From Photobacterium aquimaris (GTDB lineage Bacteria; Pseudomonadota; Gammaproteobacteria; Enterobacterales; Vibrionaceae), in the NCBI RefSeq assembly GCF_002954455.1, contig NZ_MSCC01000001.1, forward strand, positions 571,205 through 635,204: a DNA stretch of 64,000 bases, read 5' to 3'. The position numbers and the translations under genes were made by a program. The notes beneath the pieces are model-generated. The model was not told the DNA's origin. It searched no databases and saw nothing but the letters and a program-made list of their open reading frames with translations. Positions 34,780 to 44,310 of the stretch are shown here, piece after piece; the first letter of the stretch is position 1, and each line of letters begins with the position of its first letter.

Positions 34780-35553
34780 TTAAAACCACGCCTGCCAAGC
34801 TAATTTAGCCGCAAGAATAAAGACCACGCTAATAAATACGGGACGAATAAATTTAGCACCAAAATGAATAGCTGAGTGTGCACCGAGGTAAGCACCAATC
34901 ATTAAGCACAGCCCCATTGTTAAACCTAATGCGATATTAACATGGCCTAAAATAATAAAGGTCACCAATGAGGTTATGTTACTGGTGAAATTCATCGCTT
35001 TAGCAAGTCCGCAAGCTCGCAGCATATCTAAACGATATAATACTAAGCTCGATACTGTCCAAAATGCGCCTGTGCCTGGCCCCGCTATACCATCATAAAA
35101 GCCTAAGCTGGAACCTTGCAGCCATTGTTGATATTTAAACTTGCGAGTCACTGCTGGCAGTTGGGTTTGATCAGGATTAGGGTGCGGATGCCACAAACTA
35201 TAAATTGCTACCGCAAAAATGATCAAAGGCAGGACTTTTTCTAACCAAGCACCACTAATCAGGCTAACGATGATAGTACCTGCAACGGCACCAATAAATG
35301 TTGCCGCAAAAGATGCCTGCCAAAATTTAGGGTTGAACAACTGCTTTTTATAATAAGTCCATGCAGCTGTTGATGACGCAAATGTTGCCGCCAATTTGTT
35401 AGTACCAAGCGCAATGTGAGGCGGTAACCCAAGAGAAAGCAGGGCGGGAACGGTTAGCATACCCCCACCGCCTGCCACTGCATCTATAAAACCTGCAGCT
35501 AATGCAACAATACCAAGAATCAATAGCATACTTGGTTCAATCATATCAATCAT
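34780..35553 (-). CDS. TSUP-family membrane transporter (TauE/SafE type)
   Basis: 257-residue protein with about eight transmembrane helices in two repeats. The family signature GFIDAVAGGGGMLTVPALLSLGLPP is at the N-terminus and GFYDGIAGPGTGAFW opens the second half. It resembles E. coli YfcA. TSUP proteins move sulfur-containing or C2 organic anions such as sulfite or sulfoacetate; the substrate here is unknown. It stops 24 bp before the priC start on the same strand and may be co-transcribed. Confidence 0.9.
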   Translation of the reverse strand: MIDMIEPSMLLILGIVALAAGFIDAVAGGGGMLTVPALLSLGLPPHIALGTNKLAATFASSTAAWTYYKKQLFNPKFWQASFAATFIGAVAGTIIVSLISGAWLEKVLPLIIFAVAIYSLWHPHPNPDQTQLPAVTRKFKYQQWLQGSSLGFYDGIAGPGTGAFWTVSSLVLYRLDMLRACGLAKAMNFTSNITSLVTFIILGHVNIALGLTMGLCLMIGAYLGAHSAIHFGAKFIRPVFISVVFILAAKLAWQAWF

Positions 35554-35583
35554 TTAAATGCTTTGTATCACGGTTAAGATGAA

Positions 35584-37668
35584 TTAGTTGTACTCAATAA
35601 CGCGTTTAAATGGAGGCAAAGAATCAAGTAATGCTTTTCCATAGCGACGATTGATAATACGACGATCTAAAATAACCACTCTACCAGAATCGAGTTCTTT
35701 TCGCAGCAATCGGCCTACGGATTGAATCAGTTTTTTACTGGCTTCTGGAACCGAAATTTGTAAGAAAGGATTACCTCCACGGCTTTCTATATATTCAGCG
35801 TGTGCTTCTTCGACAGGTGAGGTTGGCACCGCAAAAGGAATTTTGGTAATAATTAGGTTTTTTAATAAATCACCTGGTAAATCAAGGCCTTCAGAGAAGC
35901 TACCGGTGCCAAATAAAATGCTTGGCAGGCCATTTTTACAATTATCTTTATGTTTTTTTAGAGTTTCATTACGTGATTCTTCCCCTTGAACCAGCAATTG
36001 CCATTTGTTTTTCTTTGCCAGTGGACGCAGTGCATCGGCGACTTTGTTCATCTGCCAATAAGAGGAAAATAACACTAAGCTTGCGGTTTCACCTTCAAGG
36101 TATTCGGGTAATACATCGATCAATAAATCGGTAAATTGTTCTGCTTGAGGCTCAAGTTTTAATGCAGGAATCACTAAGCGAGCATTGTTTTGATAATCAA
36201 ATGGTGACGCTAATGCTAGAAAACGTGTTCCTTCAGCTTCTGTATCTGATATACCTGCTTGACGACAGAAGAAACTAAATTGATTTAATGCACGCAATGT
36301 CGCCGAGACTAAAATCGCGCCAGCAGCCCGACTCCATAATAATTGATCAAGTCGATAACCGACTTCTAATGGTGATACTTCAATGATGTAGTCATTTTCA
36401 CGATCTGGGCTTTTTTCTATCCAGCGCGCAAGTGGCGCACCTTTTTTATGGTTTGGCTGTGCCATTAATGACCAAACTTTTTCTAAATTTTCAAGACGTT
36501 GCAAATAAAAACCAATTTCAGTAAGTGCTTGCTCACCTAAACGCGGAATAATGATGTTTTCTTTGGTGCGTTCAGCGATAAGATCTTGAATTTTACCTAG
36601 TGACTGTAGCGCTTTTTTACTGGCTTTTTTACAGCCTTTGGCTTCCTCTTCAAGCCATTGAGGCAATTCGCCATGTTCAAAGCGGTAAACGCCATCTTTG
36701 TTAAATGTGCTGGCATCAATATTATTGGCAATTTGATTTAAGGTTGGTACTAAATGTTGAATGTTGTCTTGAATCGCGTTTTGAAAACGATTTGATTTTT
36801 GATAATCGGCTAATTCTGCAAATTTAGACACAATTTGATTAAGCTTTTCAAGCCAAGCGGCAGCGCCTTTTAAACTTGAAGCTGCAGATGAAAAGTCACG
36901 CGCAACTTGAGGTAAATGATGGGCTTCATCAATCACATAAATGGTTTGTTCTGGTTCTGGCAGAATGACACCACCACCTAATTCAATATCTGCCATTAGT
37001 AGTGCATGGTTAGCAACAATTACATCTGCTTTATCGAGATGTTCACGTGCTTTAGCAAATGGACAGCTACGGTGCTTGGGCATACCCGCATGACAACTGT
37101 GTTTATCAGCCATGATTTGTTGCCACACTTTATCTGGAATCGTGGTTGGCCAACTATCGCGATCACCATCCCATTTATTTTGTTCGGTGGCTTTGAGCAT
37201 TCGCTTGAGTAAATCGAGATCAGATTTTTTTGGCTTTTCTTCCCACATACCCAATTGCAACTCTTTATCGGTTGAACAACTGGCTTCTAATTTATGGTTA
37301 CAACAATAGCGTTGGCGGCCTTTAGCAAGAATAAAACTAAACTCGCGCGGAAAAATTTGATTAAACAGTGGTAAATCTTTGGTAATCAGCTGCTCTTGAA
37401 GTGCCACTGTTGCTGTCGATATCAATAATTTCTTATTGTTGAATAAAGCAAAAGGGATTCCACCAATTAAATAGGCCAGTGATTTACCGATACCTGTTCC
37501 TGCTTCAGCCACCAGAATACGATTTTTTTTGTGGTATTCACCCGCCAGTGTTTTGGCAATTTCTGCGACTAAATAGTTTTGTGCGCGGCGTGGAATAAAA
37601 TTATCAAGTTGATGACCGAGGTTGGTGTAACACTGTTTAATGTCGTTTTTGATGGTGTTATGCAGCAT
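35584..37668 (-). CDS. dinG: DinG-family ATP-dependent DNA helicase
   Basis: 694-residue superfamily 2 iron-sulfur helicase of the XPD/DinG type, unwinding 5'-3'. Walker A is AEAGTGIGKSLAYL (~residue 54) and the DEAH box is VIDEAHHLP. Four cysteines for a [4Fe-4S] cluster lie between them (CCNHKLEASC and SCHAGMPKHRSCPF). Motif VI is near the C-terminus (SVGRLLRKELDSGRVVILDRR). I start at the ATG 37668 (MLHNTIKNDIKQ), which aligns with the DinG N-terminus; the frame is open 22 codons further. DinG resolves R-loops and D-loops. Confidence 0.9.
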   Translation of the reverse strand: MLHNTIKNDIKQCYTNLGHQLDNFIPRRAQNYLVAEIAKTLAGEYHKKNRILVAEAGTGIGKSLAYLIGGIPFALFNNKKLLISTATVALQEQLITKDLPLFNQIFPREFSFILAKGRQRYCCNHKLEASCSTDKELQLGMWEEKPKKSDLDLLKRMLKATEQNKWDGDRDSWPTTIPDKVWQQIMADKHSCHAGMPKHRSCPFAKAREHLDKADVIVANHALLMADIELGGGVILPEPEQTIYVIDEAHHLPQVARDFSSAASSLKGAAAWLEKLNQIVSKFAELADYQKSNRFQNAIQDNIQHLVPTLNQIANNIDASTFNKDGVYRFEHGELPQWLEEEAKGCKKASKKALQSLGKIQDLIAERTKENIIIPRLGEQALTEIGFYLQRLENLEKVWSLMAQPNHKKGAPLARWIEKSPDRENDYIIEVSPLEVGYRLDQLLWSRAAGAILVSATLRALNQFSFFCRQAGISDTEAEGTRFLALASPFDYQNNARLVIPALKLEPQAEQFTDLLIDVLPEYLEGETASLVLFSSYWQMNKVADALRPLAKKNKWQLLVQGEESRNETLKKHKDNCKNGLPSILFGTGSFSEGLDLPGDLLKNLIITKIPFAVPTSPVEEAHAEYIESRGGNPFLQISVPEASKKLIQSVGRLLRKELDSGRVVILDRRIINRRYGKALLDSLPPFKRVIEYN

Positions 37669-38201
37669 GACTGAAACTTCATAAATATCGGGAAATACAT
37701 TATAGCATGAAGCGCTAAATGTGAGCGGTAACAATATTTACGCTATTTATGTTTTAAAGTGAGGTGTTGCTCACGATTTTTTACTTTCGTTACATTGAGT
37801 TTGTATTTATTTCAACTATGCCAATTTAAAATCCATTACTTAGCTGTGTAAATGGTTTTTTATGCTGTTATTTTTGGTTTATCCAGTTTGTTAGTAATGT
37901 GATTAACAGTTATTTACAGCTATTAAATAATTGTTAATTGCATATTTTTACTTATTTTAGTGTGATTAATATCTAGTTGTTTTTATATAAGCTATTGTTT
38001 TTGTGATGTGTTTTATGTTTTTTTATGTTTAATTTAGATTATTTGACAAAAATATTGAACTTCTGTCAGGATGTGAGCCATAAATTACTTCCTTTGTGTT
38101 TTAGTGTTTTGTTTTCTAATCAATACACATGACAGAGGAATATAAGGACAGGGAGCCTCAGGATTGAGGTTTACAACAATAAGAAAGGCAGTGGACATAT
38201 C
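37669..38201. other. Promoter region between dinG and the porin gene
   Basis: About 530 bp, very AT-rich on the left. It is the upstream region of a porin and probably its control region. A perfect -35 (TTGACA) and a hairpin CCTCA-GGAT-TGAGG (38156-38169) in the leader are visible. I could not identify ToxR sites (TNAAA-N5-TNAAA) with confidence because such motifs are common in AT-rich DNA. Confidence 0.45.
38043..38072 (+). promoter_or_regulatory. Candidate promoter of the porin gene
   Basis: Consensus -35 TTGACA (38043-38048) with a poor -10 CAGGAT (38067-38072) at 18-bp spacing. A perfect -35 with a weak -10 fits a promoter that needs an activator, such as ToxR. The leader would be about 120 nt. 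Confidence 0.35.
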
Positions 38202-39191
38202 ATGAAAAAAACTCTATTAGCGCTAGCAGTTCTAACTGCAGCTGGTTCTGCAAATGCTGGCATCAACCTTTACGATGCAAATGGCGTTAAAGTTGATCTT
38301 TCTGGTGCAGTTGAAGTGCAGCTTTACGACAACTTTGAAAAGCACGGCGATTCAACTATCCGTCTAGATGATGGTGATCTAGCACTTAACGCAACAGTTG
38401 CTGTGTCTGAGAACCTAAATGTTGTTTCTGGTACTGCATTCAAATATGAAAGCCGTGATCTACAGAACTACGAGCTATGGGCTGGTTTCTCTGGTGACTT
38501 CGGTACACTAACTTTTGGTCGTCAACTTCTAGTTTCTGATGATTCAGGTATCGGTAAAGATTACGAGCTAGGTGCTGGTCAGATTGACTGGGTACAAACT
38601 GAAGGTGATCGTGTTGCTAAGTACGTTTACGATAACGGTACTTTCTACACTGCTGTTTCTCATGAAATGGATAATAACCACAGCACAACGATCACTGATG
38701 GTCGTGTTGGTTTCCGTACTGGCGGTCTAGACATTCGCGCATACGGTTATGACGGTAAGCGTATCGGCCTTAAAGGTTTAGTTGAAAATGGCGAGCTAGC
38801 TGACGGTACACCAATTATCATTCCTGGTAAAGCTGGTGAGAATGTTCGTGGTTACAACCTTGAAGCACAATATGCAATGGGTGCAATTAACCTAGCTGCA
38901 TCTTTTGGCCAAGTTGAATACAAAGCAGCTGATACTAAGATCACTGATAAGAAAATTGATCTTTACGAAATCAATGGTTCATACAAAATCGACAACACAA
39001 CTATGGCACTTGGCTATGTTCGTGGCGAAGATAAAGTTGCTCACGGTAACGTAATCAACAACGTATACGCAAACGTAACGCAACAGCTGCACAGCAATGT
39101 ACGTGCATATGTTGAAGTTGGTTATGCTGACGATAAGAAAGATTCACTAGAAGATTTCGGTTACGTTGCTGGTCTAGAAGTTAAATTCTAA
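38202..39191 (+). CDS. Outer-membrane general porin (OmpU/OmpL type)
   Basis: 329 residues with a Sec signal peptide (MKKTLLALAVLTAAGSANA, cleaved before GINLYD). The mature protein has alternating β-strands, DGDLALNATVAVSENLNVV and LWAGFSGDFGTLTFGRQL (the strand pattern of Gram-negative trimeric porins), and ends in a Phe (AGLEVKF), the BAM recognition signal. It resembles OmpU of Vibrio and OmpL of Photobacterium. Codon choice is strongly biased (CTA, GGT, GTA), as expected for an abundant protein. ToxRS, which controls such porins, is encoded 7 kb away. Confidence 0.93.
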   Translation: MKKTLLALAVLTAAGSANAGINLYDANGVKVDLSGAVEVQLYDNFEKHGDSTIRLDDGDLALNATVAVSENLNVVSGTAFKYESRDLQNYELWAGFSGDFGTLTFGRQLLVSDDSGIGKDYELGAGQIDWVQTEGDRVAKYVYDNGTFYTAVSHEMDNNHSTTITDGRVGFRTGGLDIRAYGYDGKRIGLKGLVENGELADGTPIIIPGKAGENVRGYNLEAQYAMGAINLAASFGQVEYKAADTKITDKKIDLYEINGSYKIDNTTMALGYVRGEDKVAHGNVINNVYANVTQQLHSNVRAYVEVGYADDKKDSLEDFGYVAGLEVKF

Positions 39192-39216
39192 TCAAGCGTT
39201 AACGTAATGATTGATG

Positions 39217-39241
39217 AAGCCGCCTTTATTGGCGGCTTTTT
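39217..39241 (+). terminator. Terminator of the porin gene
   Basis: AGCCGCC / GGCGGCT stem with a TTTATT loop followed by TTTTT. Confidence 0.85.
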
Positions 39242-39265
39242 GCTAAGGTGATTTTTTTGGATGAA

Positions 39266-39309
39266 TATTGCTATCACGCATTAGTTTAATAGCGCTAGTG
39301 ATAGCAATA
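39266..39309. repeat. 12-bp perfect inverted repeat upstream of the CsgI-like gene
   Basis: TATTGCTATCAC (39266-39277) and its exact complement GTGATAGCAATA (39298-39309) are separated by 20 bp. It lies 37 bp before the next start codon. It may be an operator or a 5' mRNA hairpin. Confidence 0.5.
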
Positions 39310-39345
39310 AGCAGCCGATAAGACAAAATATATTAAGGATTAATA

Positions 39346-39987
39346 ATGAAAAACACATTGTGGCTATTAGTGGCATTGTTTTCAGCGACGACCCAAGCGG
39401 CAACGTTATCAGTAGCGGATAAAATTGAGTTATTAGCGGTTGATGGTAAAGAAGTTAAAGCGCAAGGTTGGAACGCCGTTGATAGTGTTGAATTATCACC
39501 AGGTAAACACCAAGTGGTAGTGCGTTTTGATGGTGAGGTTAAGCGCGGTTCAAAATCAACTATTTATACCACTCGTCCGTATTTATTTGAGATTGATTTA
39601 GGCCACAAAAATGCTGAAATCACTCTGCCACGTTTAACCACTGAATCACAAGCGAAAGCCTTTTTTGAACGGGGTGCAAAGTGGCAATTAGCGATTGAAG
39701 GTGGGGCACTACAACCTCTTGGCGGTGTTGAATTGCAAGGTGAAGGTTTCGCGGCTTACAGCGATATTGAAGCACTTGTTGCTGCTTATAATAGCGATAA
39801 TGGCATTGTGATAGAAAAAGGTAACGCGGTAGATTTACAACAAGTTGCGGTTAATGTTGATAATAAAACGGGTAAGGTAGAAATTACTGGAGATGCATTA
39901 ACGCAATTAAAAATGTGGTATACCAAAGCATCCAATAACGATAAAAAAGCCTTTAAAATCTGGATGGCGGAAAAAGATTTTAATTAA
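39346..39987 (+). CDS. DUF2057 family periplasmic protein (YccT/CsgI-like)
   Basis: 213 residues. A signal peptide ([18 protein letters not shown]) precedes a mature region with [20 protein letters not shown], the DUF2057 hallmark, and a C-terminal helical tail ([20 protein letters not shown]). E. coli YccT (CsgI) inhibits curli formation in the periplasm. Whether this organism makes curli is not shown, so only the family is firm. It is monocistronic, with an inverted repeat before it and a terminator after. Confidence 0.85.
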   Translation: MKNTLWLLVALFSATTQAATLSVADKIELLAVDGKEVKAQGWNAVDSVELSPGKHQVVVRFDGEVKRGSKSTIYTTRPYLFEIDLGHKNAEITLPRLTTESQAKAFFERGAKWQLAIEGGALQPLGGVELQGEGFAAYSDIEALVAAYNSDNGIVIEKGNAVDLQQVAVNVDNKTGKVEITGDALTQLKMWYTKASNNDKKAFKIWMAEKDFN

Positions 39988-40042
39988 TCAATCTAGTTAA
40001 TTGCTTGTAGATTATTATTGTAGTTATTTTGTAATAAAAAAG

Positions 40043-40074
40043 TAAAAGGCAACCGAAGTTGCCTTTTGTTTATT
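40043..40074. terminator. Terminator between the CsgI-like gene and the DksA-type gene
   Basis: AAAAGGCAAC / GTTGCCTTTT stem with a CGAA tetraloop, with A- and T-rich flanks on both strands. It serves two converging genes. Confidence 0.8.
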
Positions 40075-40103
40075 TGCTGGCTAAATATAGCTTTTAGCGA
40101 TAA

Positions 40104-40466
40104 TTAATCATGATGATAACGGCTATGCTCTCGACAAGCTTTGCATCGAGGTTGAGCGGGATCTTGCTCAAGATCGCTATACTCAATTTCTTCTTCACAA
40201 TCGGCACATAAGCCATACATGCCTAATTTAAATGAGCATACCGCGGCATCCACTTTTTCTAATCGTATCGCCATATCAAAAAGGTTCGGTATAAAAGACG
40301 ATTTAGCCATTACGATTAGATCATTAAGATCAGTGTTATTATCTGCAATAGTACTATCATTTAAATGATTGATTAACATTTCATTTTTTAATTTTTCAGC
40401 TAAAGATAAATATTCGGTCTCTAGCGGATACTGAAAATTTTTATAATTCATATCGGTCATAGCCAT
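40104..40466 (-). CDS. DksA/TraR-type C4 zinc-finger protein
   Basis: About 120 residues. The C-terminal zinc finger has CADC (…LGMYGLCADCEEEIEYSD) and CKAC, the DksA/TraR pattern. The N-terminal part is helical and lacks the DxxDxA coiled-coil tip that DksA uses in the RNA polymerase secondary channel, as far as I can see. The start is uncertain: ATG at 40466 or 40451, or TTG at 40481, none with a clear Shine-Dalgarno. It might be a regulator or a DksA-like decoy; function unknown. Confidence 0.75.
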   Translation of the reverse strand: MAMTDMNYKNFQYPLETEYLSLAEKLKNEMLINHLNDSTIADNNTDLNDLIVMAKSSFIPNLFDMAIRLEKVDAAVCSFKLGMYGLCADCEEEIEYSDLEQDPAQPRCKACREHSRYHHD

Positions 40467-40820
40467 AGTGGTGATATTCAATAATAAAGTCAGGGTAATA
40501 ATGTAATTACTAATGCTTTGATTGAGTGTTGTTATACTGCGGCTAAATAAAAATCTAATGCAGTACCTCTAAGTGTTATTAGTCTAATCGAGATTCTGTA
40601 TGCTGTTGTGATTTGAATCAATTCTTTAAACGAATTTAATAAATATTGGTTAATTTTTGCTGTGATATAGCCAACGTCAATGAATAATGATAAATGTTAA
40701 CAATTAATGTTGATTGTTGTTACAAAGAGCGAGTTTCGCAATAGAAAAGGTATGTAAGTTGTTAAATTTGCGAATTGGGGTAGTAAACGCTTGAATAAAG
40801 ACATTATGGTTCAGAGCCGA
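40467..40820. other. Divergent region between the zinc-finger gene and ybaN
   Basis: About 350 bp, AT-rich, with no gene. It must hold promoters in both directions. I saw no site that I can name. Confidence 0.4.
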
Positions 40821-41225
40821 ATGATACGTTATGTTTTAGTTGCCTTGGGTTGGCTTGCTGTCGCTTTGGGTGTATTAGGGATCTTCTTACCTTTATTGCC
40901 AACCACGCCTTTTTTATTATTGGCAAGTGCTTGCTTTATGCGAGGCTCACCGAAATTAAATCAGTGGTTATATCAACATCCTCAGCTTGGGCCTATTTTA
41001 GTTAATTGGCACCAACATGGCGCAGTAACATCTGTTGTAAAGCGACGTGGAAGGATAATGATAGTGCTCAGTTTTACCTTCTCAATAGTGATGGTGCCCT
41101 TGTGGTGGCATAAAGGCATGTTGTTGCTGGGAATGATGGTTTTATTATACTGTTTTAATCGATTACCAGTGGTTGAACTTCAAGCTGATGTTACGTCAGT
41201 TGCCGAAGCTGACGAAAACCCATAA
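40821..41225 (+). CDS. ybaN: DUF454 membrane protein YbaN
   Basis: 134 residues with two N-terminal hydrophobic segments and the DUF454 signature LGVLGIFLPLLPTTPFLLLAS, followed by further helices. E. coli YbaN has GTLGVVLPVLPTTPFILLAAW at the same place and lies before apt, as here. Function is unknown. I use the ATG at 40821 (MIRYVLVALGW) to match E. coli; upstream starts (ATG 40806, TTG 40791) would add 5 or 10 residues and cannot be excluded. Confidence 0.85.
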   Translation: MIRYVLVALGWLAVALGVLGIFLPLLPTTPFLLLASACFMRGSPKLNQWLYQHPQLGPILVNWHQHGAVTSVVKRRGRIMIVLSFTFSIVMVPLWWHKGMLLLGMMVLLYCFNRLPVVELQADVTSVAEADENP

Positions 41226-41240
41226 AATGCGTACTTATCA

Positions 41241-41279
41241 CATAAAAATACAGCTGTTGTGAACGGCTGTATTTTTATG
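41241..41279 (+). terminator. Terminator of ybaN
   Basis: CATAAAAATACAGC pairs with GCTGTATTTTTATG, a 14-bp stem with a loop of about 11 bases and T-rich 3' arm. It separates ybaN from apt. Confidence 0.7.
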
Positions 41280-41348
41280 CTTTCGTCTGCGATCTGCAGG
41301 CTTTAACTTGAGATTACTCTGTTTGCGGTAAGAGTAAGTACGGAAAGA

Positions 41349-41897
41349 ATGATGAACCAAGAAACATTAGATCTAATTACTAACAGCATTAAATCAATTC
41401 AAGATTACCCTAAGCCTGGTATTCTTTTTCGTGATGTCACTAGCCTAATGGAAGTGCCTGAAGCATATCGTGCTACGATCGCTATTTTAGCTGAAAAATA
41501 TCAAGATCAAGGTATCACTAAGATCATTGGTACAGAAGCGCGTGGTTTCTTGTTTGGTGCACCATTAGCATTAGCGTTAGGGGTTGCATTCGTACCTGTG
41601 CGTAAACCGGGTAAATTGCCACGTGAAGTGATTGCTGAGAGTTATGAACTTGAATACGGTAAAGATACCTTAGAAATTCATAAAGATGCGATTGTTGCTG
41701 GTGATAAAGTGTTGTTAGTTGATGATCTGCTGGCTACGGGTGGTACCATTGAAGCAACCACTAACTTAGTGCGTCGTTTAGGCGGTGATGTTGCTGATGC
41801 TGCATTTGTGATTAACCTACCTGATATTGGTGGTGAAGCACGTCTACAAGGCTTGGGACTGAACGTTTACTCTATTTGTGATTTCCCAGGACATTAA
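41349..41897 (+). CDS. apt: Adenine phosphoribosyltransferase
   Basis: 182-residue purine salvage enzyme making AMP from adenine and PRPP. The N-terminal [16 protein letters not shown] and the PRPP-binding loop [13 protein letters not shown] (~residue 122) are family signatures. Length matches E. coli Apt (183). Two adjacent ATGs begin it (MMNQETLDL). It precedes dnaX as in E. coli, separated by about 280 bp with a weak hairpin. Confidence 0.95.
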   Translation: MMNQETLDLITNSIKSIQDYPKPGILFRDVTSLMEVPEAYRATIAILAEKYQDQGITKIIGTEARGFLFGAPLALALGVAFVPVRKPGKLPREVIAESYELEYGKDTLEIHKDAIVAGDKVLLVDDLLATGGTIEATTNLVRRLGGDVADAAFVINLPDIGGEARLQGLGLNVYSICDFPGH

Positions 41898-41958
41898 GAT
41901 GTCTTTAACAACTATGGCTGATTATATTCTGTAATAAAGTGATAGTTGGTTAATCATT

Positions 41959-41978
41959 GGGCGCTAATTCTAGCGCCC
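41959..41978 (+). terminator. Hairpin after apt
   Basis: GGGCGCTA / TAGCGCCC perfect 8-bp stem with a four-base loop, about 60 nt after the apt stop. It is followed by CTCTCGCTC rather than T-run, so terminator activity is doubtful. Confidence 0.4.
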
Positions 41979-42180
41979 TCTCGCTCACAAATGGGCACTA
42001 TGCTAGCATTAATGTTGAATTTAATGTTTTACCTATCTCGTTACTATTTCGTTTATTTTCTTTGTTTTATAATGATTACTAGCAGTTGTTAGCATTATCG
42101 CTATGATGGCGAGAATAAAAGAAAGAGTGGCGAATTTCGTTGCACCAGATGCAGTCCAGATTGATTAAGGTTATTTATAA

Positions 42181-44274
42181 ATGAGTTATCAGGTTCTGGC
42201 CCGAAAATGGCGTCCTTATCAGTTTGCAGATGTGGTTGGACAATCACATGTGTTAACAGCATTAGGGAATGCTTTAGAACAAAATCGGCTTCACCATGCT
42301 TATCTTTTTAGTGGTACTCGTGGCGTTGGTAAAACGACTATCGCACGTATTTTTGCTAAAGGACTAAATTGTGAGCAAGGCATTACATCGACACCTTGTG
42401 GTAAATGCACAACCTGTCGTGAAATCGATGAGGGGCGTTTTGTTGATCTGTTAGAAATTGATGCTGCATCACGCACTAAAGTTGAAGATACCCGTGAATT
42501 ATTAGATAACGTGCAATATAAGCCTGCACGTGGGCGCTTTAAAGTTTATCTTATTGATGAAGTTCACATGCTCTCGCGTCACAGTTTTAATGCGTTATTA
42601 AAGACACTTGAAGAACCGCCTGAATATGTAAAATTTATTCTGGCAACCACCGATCCTCAAAAACTGCCGGTAACGATTTTATCTCGTTGTTTACAGTTTC
42701 ATTTAAAGCATCTAGACCATCAACAAATTCACGCGCAATTAGAGAAAGTATTAACTGAAGAAAAAGTTGAATATGAAGCGCGTGCATTAGCATTATTAGC
42801 CCGTGCTGCTGAAGGCAGTATGCGTGATGCATTAAGTTTAACCGATCAAGCGATAGCATTAGGCAATGGCCATGTTAGCGCTGAAACGGTTGCGACTATG
42901 CTGGGTACGCTAGATACTGATCAAGCATTGTGTTTGTTAGAGGCTGTTGCTAGCGCTAATGCCAATACCGCGATGGCAAGTTTGCAGCAGCTTGCTGCTA
43001 TTGGCATTGAATGGGACAGTTTATTACGTGAATTGTCAGCCCAATTACATCGAGTAGCAATGTTTCAAGCCTTGCCTGCAAGTCTTGACGAAAGCTTGCC
43101 CGATGCCGAGCGCGTGAATTTACTTAGCCAACTAATGACACCACAAGATGTACAATTGTGTTATCAGATTTGTTTGCAAGGGCGTCAAGATTTGTCGTTT
43201 GCACCAGATGGCCGTACTGGCTTAGAAATGGTGTTATTACGCATGCTTGCTTTCCGCCCAGTGAGCGGTGGTAGTATTACACCACAGCCGATTGTAGTGC
43301 CAAGCTCTCAACCGGCAGTGGTCAATGCTGCTGCAAGTGGTGTGTCGCGAGTGCAAGCATTAAAAGCACAAATGCAACCACCTGTAACCGATAATGTTGC
43401 GCCAACAGTGATGCCAACATCGCAGCCGCCGTTGTCAGCACCAATAGCACCGATGCAGCAACAACAGCCGCAGCAACAGCAACAGGTATCGGCAGCGCCA
43501 ATGCAATCACAACCGCAACCTGCAGTAGCTCGACCATCGGCAGCATCAGGGCTATTAGCTGCCCGTAATCAGTTACGTAGCCAAACTAAACGTGGTCAAG
43601 ATGATCAGTCGGCATCGGTATTGCCAAAAAAGGCCCTAACGGCGCCAGCTAAAAAAGTCGCAATCTCAGTGATGGATCGCATAGCCAATAAGCAAACGGC
43701 GATGCCATCATTGAATTCTCATGCGATGCCGGCGTCGACTGCTGCTAATGTGGCAGAACAAGATGAATATCGCTGGAAGCCAATGGCAAAAGCTGAGGCT
43801 GATACGGTAATTAAGCCTGAGTTAACGCCGCGAGTTTTAAAGCGCGCTTTAGAGCATGAAAAAACCCCTGAGATGGCGAAATTGCTTGTCAATGAAGCGG
43901 CAAATCAGGATAGTTGGTCACAGTTAGTTACTCAGCTTGATGTACCTAAATTAATTCAGCAATTAGCACTTAACTCTGCTTTTGAGCGTACAGATGATCA
44001 TATTACCTTGTACTTGCGTTCAGCTCAGAAACATTTACAAGCAGAGCGAGCGACAGCGCAATTAAATAGTGCTTTAAATGATGTGTTACAAACATCTGTG
44101 CAATTATCAATTGTGTTGGGCGAACAAGGCCAAACACCATTGGAATTACGTGAACACTTGTACCAACAAAAATTGTTACAAGCACGAGAAAGTTTAGCGA
44201 ACGATCCTAATGTGAATTTCATTTGTCAGCGTTTTGCTGCACAACTGGATGAAGAAAGTATTAGACCAGTTTAA
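42181..44274 (+). CDS. dnaX: DNA polymerase III subunits tau and gamma
   Basis: 697-residue tau subunit, the clamp-loader ATPase and organiser of the polymerase III holoenzyme. The AAA+ core has Walker A SGTRGVGKTTIARIF (~residue 43), a zinc site (CEQGITSTPCGKCTTC) and the Walker B region YLIDEVHMLS. A Gln/Pro-rich linker (~390-450) separates it from the C-terminal tau domain that binds polymerase α and DnaB. A slippery A AAA AAG at codons 482-484 predicts a shorter gamma form. Upstream of ybaB-recR as in E. coli. Confidence 0.96.
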   Translation: MSYQVLARKWRPYQFADVVGQSHVLTALGNALEQNRLHHAYLFSGTRGVGKTTIARIFAKGLNCEQGITSTPCGKCTTCREIDEGRFVDLLEIDAASRTKVEDTRELLDNVQYKPARGRFKVYLIDEVHMLSRHSFNALLKTLEEPPEYVKFILATTDPQKLPVTILSRCLQFHLKHLDHQQIHAQLEKVLTEEKVEYEARALALLARAAEGSMRDALSLTDQAIALGNGHVSAETVATMLGTLDTDQALCLLEAVASANANTAMASLQQLAAIGIEWDSLLRELSAQLHRVAMFQALPASLDESLPDAERVNLLSQLMTPQDVQLCYQICLQGRQDLSFAPDGRTGLEMVLLRMLAFRPVSGGSITPQPIVVPSSQPAVVNAAASGVSRVQALKAQMQPPVTDNVAPTVMPTSQPPLSAPIAPMQQQQPQQQQQVSAAPMQSQPQPAVARPSAASGLLAARNQLRSQTKRGQDDQSASVLPKKALTAPAKKVAISVMDRIANKQTAMPSLNSHAMPASTAANVAEQDEYRWKPMAKAEADTVIKPELTPRVLKRALEHEKTPEMAKLLVNEAANQDSWSQLVTQLDVPKLIQQLALNSAFERTDDHITLYLRSAQKHLQAERATAQLNSALNDVLQTSVQLSIVLGEQGQTPLELREHLYQQKLLQARESLANDPNVNFICQRFAAQLDEESIRPV
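43626..43652 (+). promoter_or_regulatory. Programmed -1 frameshift site in dnaX
   Basis: A AAA AAG spans 43626-43632, in the zero frame as CCA-AAA-AAG. After a -1 slip the ribosome reads six codons (Gly-Pro-Asn-Gly-Ala-Ser) and stops at TAA 43650-43652. The gamma product would be about 490 residues. The heptamer is identical to that of E. coli dnaX. An upstream Shine-Dalgarno-like stimulator and a strong downstream stem are not evident. Confidence 0.75.
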
Positions 44275-44310
44275 AGATTTTTAACCAGACCAGATAGAGA
44301 GAGAAGAGTT

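Noticed and set aside
37669..37734. Upstream extension of dinG by 22 codons
   Set aside because: The extension has no similarity to DinG; the ATG at 37668 aligns with the family start.
43651..43658. Second slippery run of A residues in dnaX
   Set aside because: It reads T AAA AAA G in the zero frame, which does not satisfy X XXY YYZ.
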